Positions 1-5,580 of a stretch of 9,485 nt of DNA are shown here, piece after piece. How positions within the stretch are numbered: position 1 is the stretch's first letter; each line of letters opens with the position of its first letter. The notes under the pieces were generated by a model. That model had not been told where the DNA came from. It saw nothing but the letters and a program-made list of their open reading frames with translations, and searched no databases. This stretch comes from Planctomycetota bacterium (lineage in GTDB: Bacteria; Planctomycetota; Phycisphaerae; WQYP01): NCBI GenBank assembly GCA_021838985.1, contig JAKCCC010000044.1, positions 1-9,485 of the forward strand, given 5' to 3'. The position numbers and the translations under genes are program-made.

Positions 1-537
1 ATGCGGCAGGCGAATTTGGAGCCGCATCTGCTGGACTCCATCGCGAAAGTCAATGCGCGACAAAAAGCGCTCTTTGCGCAGCGGATCATTGAGACGCTGC
101 GCGGCCTGGACCACCCGCGGGTGGCCGTCTGGGGCCTGGCATTCAAGCCGGACACGGATGATATGCGCGAGGCGCCCAGTCTCGACGTCCTGCGCCACCT
201 CCTGACCGCGGGTCTGACCATTAGCGCCTATGATCCGCAAGCCATGGACAACGCCCGGCGGATTCTCGGCGAACGCGTGCAGTGGCAGCGTGACATTTGT
301 GCCTGTACACGCGGGGCCGACGCCATCGCCCTGCTGACCGATTGGCCGGTCTTTATCACGCAGAACTGGGAACATATTGCAACCCTGATGCGCGGACGGC
401 ATGTTTTTGACGGACGAAACTGCCTGGCCAGCGGCAAGGTGGCCGCCGCCGGGCTGCATTATCATGCCGTGGGCCGACCGCCGGTTGCACCCGGAGCCGG
501 ACGGCAAGGCGCTATGGGCGTGATTCCCGCGGGATAA
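1..537 (+). CDS. ugd: UDP-glucose 6-dehydrogenase, C-terminal part (5' truncated by window)
   Basis: Enzymes of this family oxidise UDP-glucose to UDP-glucuronate with two NAD+, supplying acidic sugars for surface polysaccharide. What is visible is the central helix and the C-terminal UDP-binding domain. The signature GLAFKPDTDDMREAPS lies at residues 45-60 and VFDGRN at 135-140, both characteristic of the UDP-glucose/GDP-mannose dehydrogenase family and closer to the Ugd type than to the WecC or WbpO type. The N-terminal NAD-binding domain and the catalytic cysteine are absent. The reading frame is open from base 1 and residue 1 aligns well inside the family, so the true start lies upstream and the ATG at position 1 is probably internal. 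The last 15-20 residues, rich in Pro, Gly and Ala, run past the usual family end. The stop codon sits inside a perfect hairpin (530-562). The sugar epimerase at 1048 is a logical partner. Confidence 0.9.
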   Translation: MRQANLEPHLLDSIAKVNARQKALFAQRIIETLRGLDHPRVAVWGLAFKPDTDDMREAPSLDVLRHLLTAGLTISAYDPQAMDNARRILGERVQWQRDICACTRGADAIALLTDWPVFITQNWEHIATLMRGRHVFDGRNCLASGKVAAAGLHYHAVGRPPVAPGAGRQGAMGVIPAG

Positions 538-562
538 CCGCCGCCTTGCGGGGGTTATCCCG
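530..562 (+). terminator. Perfect 10-bp hairpin across the ugd stop codon
   Basis: CGGGATAACC at 530-539 is the exact reverse complement of GGTTATCCCG at 553-562, with a 13-base GC-rich loop. The ugd stop codon TAA (535-537) lies in the left arm. There is no T-run after the stem, so this is not a canonical intrinsic terminator. It could attenuate transcription, protect the 3' end of the message, or simply be a repeat end. It stops immediately before the heptamer array at 564. Confidence 0.4.
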
Positions 563-563
563 G

Positions 564-598
564 AGTGTTCAGTGTTCGGTTTTCAGCGGCTGAACACT
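564..598. repeat. Left inverted heptamer array and hairpin
   Basis: Bases 564-584 are three tandem heptamers (AGTGTTC, AGTGTTC, GGTTTTC). Their reverse complement matches 1010-1030 at 18 of 21 positions. A further copy in opposite orientation, CTGAACACT at 590-598, pairs perfectly over 9 bases with AGTGTTCAG at 564-572, giving a hairpin with a 17-base loop. The array lies just upstream of the four-helix-bundle gene, and its partner forms that gene's 3' end. Confidence 0.7.
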
Positions 599-634
599 GG
601 AACCTCGGTCGTATGCCGGATATATGAAGTATTC

Positions 635-640
635 AGGAGA
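635..640 (+). promoter_or_regulatory. Ribosome binding site that sets the four-helix-bundle gene start
   Basis: AGGAGA lies 6 bases before the ATG at 647. It decides between that start and an upstream in-frame ATG at 572, which has no Shine-Dalgarno and would place the start codon inside the heptamer repeat. Confidence 0.7.
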
Positions 641-646
641 GCCTGC

Positions 647-1042
647 ATGTATCAGTCTTTTGAGGATCTCGAGGTCTGGAAACGGGCGTGCCGGCTGGCG
701 GTGCGCCTCCACAAATTGCTGGAAAACTCCAGAAGCGCCTGCCTGAGGGATCAGATGCAGCGGGCGGCGGTGTCCATCGGCTCCAATATCGCCAAAGGTT
801 GCGAACGAGGGGGTAAGGATTTCGCCAGGTTCCTGGCCATTTCGCGCGGCTCGGCTGCCGAGTTGAGAACACAGCTTTATATCGCAGCGCAGATCGGGAT
901 CATCGACGCCACCACCATGCGGGACCTCGTGGATGAAGCGAAACGGATCTCAAAGATGCTCTTTTCCCTCGGTAAAGCTCTGAAGCTTCGCAAAGACATC
1001 CCGAACACCGAAAACCAAACACCGAACACCGCAGGGAAGTAA
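647..1042 (+). CDS. Four-helix-bundle protein, S23/23S rRNA intervening-sequence (IVP) family
   Basis: The 131-residue product has the family layout: MYQSFEDLEVWKRAC at the N-terminus, then RDQMQRAAVSIGSNIAKGCERG and, further on, FARFLAISRGSAAELRTQL. Members are small all-helical proteins, first described from insertions in 23S rRNA genes and related to the Avd accessory protein of diversity-generating retroelements. The function of stand-alone copies is not established. The ATG at 647 is chosen because the homology begins there and a ribosome site precedes it; starting at 572 would add 25 unlike residues. No reverse transcriptase or rRNA gene is seen in the window. The last residues, PNTENQTPNT, are encoded by the right heptamer array (1003-1030), so the repeat forms the protein's tail. 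The gene sits between two sugar-nucleotide genes it has no obvious link with, which suggests an inserted cassette. Confidence 0.88.
   Translation: MYQSFEDLEVWKRACRLAVRLHKLLENSRSACLRDQMQRAAVSIGSNIAKGCERGGKDFARFLAISRGSAAELRTQLYIAAQIGIIDATTMRDLVDEAKRISKMLFSLGKALKLRKDIPNTENQTPNTAGK
1003..1030. repeat. Right heptamer array (four tandem copies), inverted relative to 564-584
   Basis: Four contiguous 7-base units fit the pattern (G/A)AA(C/A)ACC at 1003-1009, 1010-1016, 1017-1023 and 1024-1030. Units two to four are the inverted counterpart of the left array, differing at three positions, two of them T/C differences at unit ends and one a G/A difference. The array lies within the 3' coding end of the four-helix-bundle gene. 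The ribosome site of the next gene (AGGGAAG, 1033-1039) lies just outside it. Confidence 0.75.
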
Positions 1043-1047
1043 GTGCG

Positions 1048-2049
1048 ATGACGACTGACTCTTCAGACTATCGTGGTCTTCCGGTCCTGGTCACCGGCGG
1101 GGCGGGATTTATTGGCTCGCATCTGGTGCGCGGCCTCCTCCAGGCCGGGGCGAAAGTCCGGGTGCTGGACAATATTTCCACCGGCGCCAGGGAGAATTTA
1201 AAGGAGCTCGCCAGCGCCATTGAGTTTCTTTGTGCCGACATCACAGATTTGGCGGCTTGCGAGCGCGCCGCGGACGGTGTAGCGGTGGTGTTTCATGTGG
1301 CGGCGCTGGGCAGCGTGCCTGGCTCTGTGGATAATCCCGTGCGCTATAACGCGGTTAATATCAACGGCACCCTGAACGTGTTGCAGGCTGCCCGCAAGGC
1401 CGGCGTGCACCGCGTGGTGTATTCCGCCAGCAGCAGCGCCTATGGCGACAGCCCCACGCTGCCCAAGCGGGAAGACATGCCCGCGGCGCCGAAAAGCCCT
1501 TATGCCATCGGCAAATTTACCGGTGAACTATATGCCCGCGTGTATAGCACGCTGTATCATCTGAGCACCATTTCGCTGCGCTACTTCAACGTATTCGGCC
1601 CACGGCAAAACCCCCATAGCCAATATGCCGCCGTAATTCCCGCCTTTATCAGCGCCATTCTGCGGAACCAGCCGCCGCAAATTTTCGGTGACGGCAACCA
1701 GACCCGTGATTTCTGCCATGTCAGCAACGTGGTGCGGGCGAATTTGCTCGCTGGGACAACCCGTCGGCCCTTGTGCGGGCAGGTACTTAACGTGGCGTGC
1801 GGGCAGAATATCAGTTTGAACCAGCTCCTGGCCAAACTGGAAACGCTGCTGGGGCGGCGGGTGGAGCCCCGGCGCCTCCCGGCCCGGCCCGGCGATGTGC
1901 GCGACTCACTGGCCGACATTTCCCAGGCCCGGGCCGTGCTCGGTTATGAGCCCGTTACGTATTTTGACGATGGGCTGCGCCAAACCGTGCCGTGGTATGC
2001 CGCCGAAGCCTTGCCGAGCGCGGTTGATCGCGATCGGGAGCGTGGTTAA
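1048..2049 (+). CDS. NAD-dependent nucleotide-sugar 4-epimerase (extended SDR, GalE/WbpP-like)
   Basis: A 333-residue extended short-chain dehydrogenase/reductase. The NAD-binding motif TGGAGFIGS has its glycines at 17, 20 and 23. The catalytic pair is Y152 and K156 in SPYAIGK, with a serine cluster at 128-130. The segment RYFNVFGPRQNPHSQYAAVIP resembles bacterial UDP-GlcNAc/UDP-Glc 4-epimerases of the WbpP type, and LNVA fits the substrate domain. Such enzymes interconvert UDP-glucose/galactose, UDP-GlcNAc/GalNAc or UDP-glucuronate/galacturonate in the cytoplasm; the exact substrate cannot be read from sequence alone. With ugd upstream, UDP-glucuronate 4-epimerisation is one possible role. 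AGGGAAG at 1033-1039, 8 bases before the ATG, supports the start. The ATG is 5 bases after the four-helix-bundle stop, so the two are probably cotranscribed. The C-terminus (about 310-333) is a poorly conserved tail. Confidence 0.88.
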   Translation: MTTDSSDYRGLPVLVTGGAGFIGSHLVRGLLQAGAKVRVLDNISTGARENLKELASAIEFLCADITDLAACERAADGVAVVFHVAALGSVPGSVDNPVRYNAVNINGTLNVLQAARKAGVHRVVYSASSSAYGDSPTLPKREDMPAAPKSPYAIGKFTGELYARVYSTLYHLSTISLRYFNVFGPRQNPHSQYAAVIPAFISAILRNQPPQIFGDGNQTRDFCHVSNVVRANLLAGTTRRPLCGQVLNVACGQNISLNQLLAKLETLLGRRVEPRRLPARPGDVRDSLADISQARAVLGYEPVTYFDDGLRQTVPWYAAEALPSAVDRDRERG

Positions 2050-2081
2050 GGTAAGATAAACGTCGCGTGGAACGCGTAGCG

Positions 2082-2088
2082 AAGGAGG
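2082..2088 (+). promoter_or_regulatory. Strong ribosome binding site for the SPFH gene
   Basis: AAGGAGG, a near-perfect Shine-Dalgarno, lies 6 bases before the ATG at 2095. A small hairpin (CGCGT, loop GGA, ACGCG at 2064-2076) precedes it in the 45-base gap after the epimerase. No convincing promoter is seen in that gap. Confidence 0.75.
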
Positions 2089-2094
2089 CTGTCC

Positions 2095-3186
2095 ATGGGC
2101 TTGTTTCAAAAGGTTCGCGGCGAATTCATCGACATCATTCAATGGACGGAACCCGACCAGAGCGACATTCTGGCCTGGCGCTTCCAGCGTTATAACAACG
2201 AAATAAAGATGGGCGCCCAGTTGACCGTGCGCGAAGGCCAGACCGCGGTTTTTGTTAATGAAGGGAAGCTCGCGGACGTGTTTGCCCCGGGCATGTACCG
2301 CCTGCAAACGCAAAATTTGCCCATTCTATCCACGCTGAAAGGCTGGAAGTACGGGTTTGATTCGCCGTTCCGGGCGGAGGTTTATTTTATCTGTACCCGG
2401 CAGTTCACGGATCTGAAATGGGGTACGCCAAATCCGATTATGATGAGCGACGCCCAGTTCGGAGTGGTGCGCATCCGCGCCTTCGGCACCTACGCCATGC
2501 ACGTCAGCGACCCGACCACTTTTCTGCGCCAGCAAGTGGCCACCAATCCCGAATTCGAGACGTTCCAGATCGCGGACCAGATGCGCGACACCATTGTTTC
2601 GCGCTTTACCGATGTCTTAGGCCAGGCGCACATACCGGCGCTGGAATTGGCGGGCAATTACAGCAAGCTAAGCCAACTGGCGCTGGAAAAGATTAAACCC
2701 GACCTGGCCAGCCTGGGCGTGGCGCTGACGCTGTTTTACGTGGAAAATATCTCGCTTCCGCCGGAGGTGGAGCAGGCCATGGATACCCGCACCAAAATGG
2801 GCGTATTGGGGGATATGGGCCAATACACGCGTTTCCAAACCGCCACCGCCATTCCGCTGGCTGCCAGCAATCCGGGGGGAGGCATGGCCAGTATCGGGGC
2901 GGGCATGGGAGTGGGCGTGGCCATTGGCGGACAGATGGCCGGAGCCATGGCTTCCACCGCCGGTTCGCCGCCGCCGCTGGCGGCTGGTCCTTCCTATTTT
3001 GTCGCGGTTAACGGCAACCAGACCGGGCCATTTGATCCGCCGACTCTGGCCGGCAAGATCAGGACCGGTGAAATTAAGCCGGACACGCTGATTTGGAAGC
3101 ATGGCCTGGCGCAGTGGGCCGCGGCCCAGAGCCTCGAGGAATTGAAGGGCCTGTTTCCGGACGCCCCGCCGCCCATTCCGAAATAG
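2095..3186 (+). CDS. SPFH-domain (band 7-like) protein with C-terminal GYF_2-like domain
   Basis: The 363-residue product begins MGLFQKVRGEFIDIIQW and continues through an SPFH-type region at about residues 25-240, recognisable from the segments LTVREGQTAVFVNEGKLAD and FAPGMYRL and a long C-terminal helix. It resembles the bacterial SPFH group typified by B. subtilis YdjI rather than membrane-anchored flotillins, and I see no N-terminal membrane segment. Residues 259-287 are a Gly/Ala/Met-rich, mildly hydrophobic linker. Residues 301-355 (starting YFVAVNGNQTGPF, with LIWKHGLAQWA) match the GYF_2/DUF4339 type of small interaction domain, and a Pro-rich tail ends the protein. SPFH proteins form membrane-associated oligomeric scaffolds; the GYF-like domain probably recruits partners, often proline-rich ones. 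recG starts 4 bases downstream, so the two are likely cotranscribed, but no functional link is evident. Confidence 0.85.
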   Translation: MGLFQKVRGEFIDIIQWTEPDQSDILAWRFQRYNNEIKMGAQLTVREGQTAVFVNEGKLADVFAPGMYRLQTQNLPILSTLKGWKYGFDSPFRAEVYFICTRQFTDLKWGTPNPIMMSDAQFGVVRIRAFGTYAMHVSDPTTFLRQQVATNPEFETFQIADQMRDTIVSRFTDVLGQAHIPALELAGNYSKLSQLALEKIKPDLASLGVALTLFYVENISLPPEVEQAMDTRTKMGVLGDMGQYTRFQTATAIPLAASNPGGGMASIGAGMGVGVAIGGQMAGAMASTAGSPPPLAAGPSYFVAVNGNQTGPFDPPTLAGKIRTGEIKPDTLIWKHGLAQWAAAQSLEELKGLFPDAPPPIPK

Positions 3187-3190
3187 AGCT

Positions 3191-5572
3191 ATGATAACGG
3201 CCATGGGGGCGCAAACCATTCCAGCGCCCGGCCCGGCGCCCGCAGGCGCTGGACCGCTTGATCAACCGGTGCAATTTATGACGGGCGTCGGGCCGCGGCG
3301 CACGGAGGCGTTCGCCAAACTCGGTGTGGTCACGCGTGCCGATCTGCTGCACTACTATCCCCGCGCTTACATCCAGTTCCAGGGGCAGGTTCCAGTCGCC
3401 CAGTTGCGCGGCGGCGAAAATGTAACGGTGCGGGGCCGCATCATCGAGACGCGGCGCATCCGGCGGCGACCGGTGCGGTTTGAGGCGTGGTTGGAAGAAG
3501 ATTCCGGACGTTGCGCGCTGGTGTGGTTTAATCGCCTGGACTTAGGCGACAAAATCGTGCCGGGGGTAAGTCTTTGCGCCACCGGCATGGTGCGAATCTA
3601 CAACCGCCTCCCCCAGATGGTCCAGCCGCGTTTTGAGCTTTTAGACACCCCCGTGGCCACCCCGGCCGCCGACGGTGGCCCGGCGGCCCGCTGGGCGACA
3701 GCCCACTTGGAATCGGTCTATCCTGCCACCGTGGAACTGCCTAGTGCCGCAATTACCAGGATTATCCGCGAAAATCTGGCGGAGCTGCTGGTCCATGTCC
3801 CGGAATGGTTTCCGGCGAATTTTCTGGCCGAGCGCCACTTGCTTGGCCGGTCTCAGGCGCTTCAACAAATTCACCAGCCAACGGATCAAGCCGCCATCAC
3901 CCAGGCGCGGCGAACCCTGGCGTATCACGAAGTTTTTCTGTATCAGTTGGCCGTGGGCATCAAACGCTACCATCAGAAAAATCTGGTCACCGCCCGTCCG
4001 CTGCGCACGGATGAGGCGGTGGATCGGCGCATCCGCGCGTTGTTCGAGTTCCAGTTGACGGCGGGGCAAAACCATGTGGTGGCGCAGTTGCGGCGCGATT
4101 TAGCCCGGCCCCGCCCCATGAACCGGTTGTTGCAGGGTGACGTGGGCAGCGGCAAAACGGTCGTGGCGCTGTATGCGATGCTGATGGCGGTGGCCGCCTC
4201 CGCCCAGGCGGCGCTGCTGGCCCCCACGACCGTGCTGGCCGAGCAGCATTTTTTGACGCTGCAGCGCTATCTGGCCCGCTCGCGCGTGCGGCTGGGCCTG
4301 CTAACCAGCGGCGTAACCGCCGCGGAGCGTCAGCAAACCCTGGCCGCATTGGCCGGTGGAACCCTGGATATCCTGGTCGGCACGCACGCCCTGCTGCGGG
4401 AAGACCTGCGCTTTAAGGACTTGGCGCTGCTGGTGGTGGACGAACAGCACAAGTTCGGGGTGCGCCAACGGGCCGTGATCCGCGACCGCTATGCCGGCGT
4501 GCATACGTTGGTGATGACCGCCACACCTATCCCCCGTACGCTGGCGATGACGTTGTTCGGTGATTTGGACATTTCCAGCATCGAAGAGCTTCCGCCCGGC
4601 CGCACGCCAATTTTGACCCGCGTGGTACCCCTGGCGCAACGGGATAAAGTCTACGCTTTTATCCGTGGCCAACTGCAAGCCGGTCGCCAAGCCTTCGTCG
4701 TAGCCCCGAGCATTGAGGAAAACGCCCGGGAATTACAAAACGTCGCTCAACTGCAGCGCCAATTGCAGAATGGCGTGCTGCGCAACTTTCACATCGGCCT
4801 GCTGCATGGCCGCATGGATAGCGCCCAGCGGCGCCGGGTCATGGAGGATTTCCGGCAGCGCAATATCGACGTGCTGGTCTGCACGACCGTTATTGAAGTA
4901 GGCGTGGACGTGCCCAACGCCACCCTGATGATCGTCGAACATGCCGACCGTTTTGGTCTGGCGCAGCTGCATCAACTGCGCGGCCGTATCGGCCGGGGCG
5001 GGCAACGGTCACTGTGCGTGTTTCTATCCGATGCCGCCGGCGTGAAGACGCGGATGCCGGCGGCAGGCGCCGGGTGGGTCGCCGAAGAAGGCGACTCAAC
5101 AAGGCGAGCCGCCCCGGGCGCCCAAGGCAGATCCGCCGGCCCGGTTGAGTCGCGTACCGTCCAGGCGAGTGGGGCGGAACCTCCGGGGGCGAGCCGGCTG
5201 CTGGTGCTGCCGCAGGCAGACACGTTCAACACCGATGACACCGCCAGCCAGGTCGCCGAGGAGGGCGAGTCGATAAGGCGAGCCGCCGCCCGGCTGGCCG
5301 CGCTGGAGAAATATTCCAGCGGTTTTAAAATCGCCGAGGAAGATCTGAAATTACGCGGCATGGGAGAATTGGTCGGCACCCGGCAAAGCGGCTGCCCCGA
5401 TTTCCACTTCCCTGAATTTCTTTTCGACGGCGTGCTCTTGCCGTTGACCCGCCGCGACGCACTGGCGGTGGTCGCCGCGGATCCCCATCTGATCGCCCCC
5501 TGCCATCAGAATCTCCGTGCCAACCTGCTTCGCCAGTATGGTGACGCGATCACCCTGGCCGATGTGGGGTAA
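3191..5572 (+). CDS. recG: ATP-dependent DNA helicase RecG, with a repeat-derived insertion
   Basis: RecG is a double-stranded DNA translocase that reverses stalled forks and processes Holliday-type junctions. The N-terminal wedge/OB region is at about residues 25-150. Walker A GDVGSGKT is at 316-323, motif II DEQH at 417-420 in the RecG-typical DEQHKFGVRQR, then MTATPIPRTLAMT, and motif VI QLRGRIGRG at 595-603. The TRG-type motif GELVGTRQSG is at 725-734. At 793 residues it is about 100 longer than the E. coli protein (693). Most of the excess is a low-complexity segment at about 617-698, between VFLSDAAG and RLAALEKY, where the family has a short linker. Two copies of a palindromic repeat encode VAEEGDSTRRAA and VAEEGESIRRAA inside it. 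The frame stays open and all helicase motifs are intact, so the enzyme is probably active. The ATG at 3191 has only a weak upstream ribosome site and may rely on coupling to the SPFH stop; an ATG at 3203 is an alternative. Confidence 0.95.
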   Translation: MITAMGAQTIPAPGPAPAGAGPLDQPVQFMTGVGPRRTEAFAKLGVVTRADLLHYYPRAYIQFQGQVPVAQLRGGENVTVRGRIIETRRIRRRPVRFEAWLEEDSGRCALVWFNRLDLGDKIVPGVSLCATGMVRIYNRLPQMVQPRFELLDTPVATPAADGGPAARWATAHLESVYPATVELPSAAITRIIRENLAELLVHVPEWFPANFLAERHLLGRSQALQQIHQPTDQAAITQARRTLAYHEVFLYQLAVGIKRYHQKNLVTARPLRTDEAVDRRIRALFEFQLTAGQNHVVAQLRRDLARPRPMNRLLQGDVGSGKTVVALYAMLMAVAASAQAALLAPTTVLAEQHFLTLQRYLARSRVRLGLLTSGVTAAERQQTLAALAGGTLDILVGTHALLREDLRFKDLALLVVDEQHKFGVRQRAVIRDRYAGVHTLVMTATPIPRTLAMTLFGDLDISSIEELPPGRTPILTRVVPLAQRDKVYAFIRGQLQAGRQAFVVAPSIEENARELQNVAQLQRQLQNGVLRNFHIGLLHGRMDSAQRRRVMEDFRQRNIDVLVCTTVIEVGVDVPNATLMIVEHADRFGLAQLHQLRGRIGRGGQRSLCVFLSDAAGVKTRMPAAGAGWVAEEGDSTRRAAPGAQGRSAGPVESRTVQASGAEPPGASRLLVLPQADTFNTDDTASQVAEEGESIRRAAARLAALEKYSSGFKIAEEDLKLRGMGELVGTRQSGCPDFHFPEFLFDGVLLPLTRRDALAVVAADPHLIAPCHQNLRANLLRQYGDAITLADVG
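5077..5113. repeat. Palindromic repeat copy 1 inside recG
   Basis: A 37-base unit matching 5251-5287 at 32 of 37 positions, 174 bases (58 codons) apart and in the same frame. GTCGCC (5078-5083) and GGCGAC (5090-5095) form a perfect 6-bp inverted repeat around a 6-base loop, extendable with one G-T pair. The shared 3' end AAGGCGAGCCGCC contains a second short stem. It encodes VAEEGDSTRRAA. Confidence 0.75.
5251..5287. repeat. Palindromic repeat copy 2 inside recG
   Basis: The second copy of the 37-base unit. It differs from copy 1 at five positions, four of them at third codon positions or conservative (protein VAEEGESIRRAA). Its first stem is shortened to 5 bp (TCGCC/GGCGA). It abuts the point where normal RecG homology resumes (RLAALEKY, from 5291). 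Confidence 0.75.
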
Positions 5573-5580
5573 AGCGCTTT
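5571..5580. other. 10-base perfect palindrome at the recG/nadB convergent junction
   Basis: AAAGCGCTTT spans the 6-base gap between the recG stop (TAA, 5570-5572) and the nadB stop (TAA on the minus strand, 5581-5579), so each arm overlaps a stop codon. It is too short for an intrinsic terminator. No other terminator fits in the gap, so transcripts of the two genes probably overlap. Confidence 0.5.

Noticed and set aside
572..646. N-terminal extension of the four-helix-bundle gene starting at ATG 572
   Set aside because: No ribosome site, the start codon falls inside the heptamer repeat, and the 25 added residues are unlike the family; the ATG at 647 has a good ribosome site and matches the family start.
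564..1042. Diversity-generating retroelement, because the S23 family is related to Avd
   Set aside because: No reverse transcriptase, template repeat or variable repeat is visible anywhere in the window.
2668..3219. Minus-strand open frame opposite the SPFH gene
   Set aside because: His/Arg/Gly-rich antisense translation with no family features; the plus-strand gene explains the region.
5077..5287. CRISPR-like array from the two recG repeats
   Set aside because: Only two imperfect copies, inside a coding frame, with a 137-base gap and no cas genes.
5039..5290. Frameshift or assembly error in recG
   Set aside because: The frame stays open across the insert and conserved RecG sequence resumes in the same frame, so an in-frame insertion is the simpler reading.
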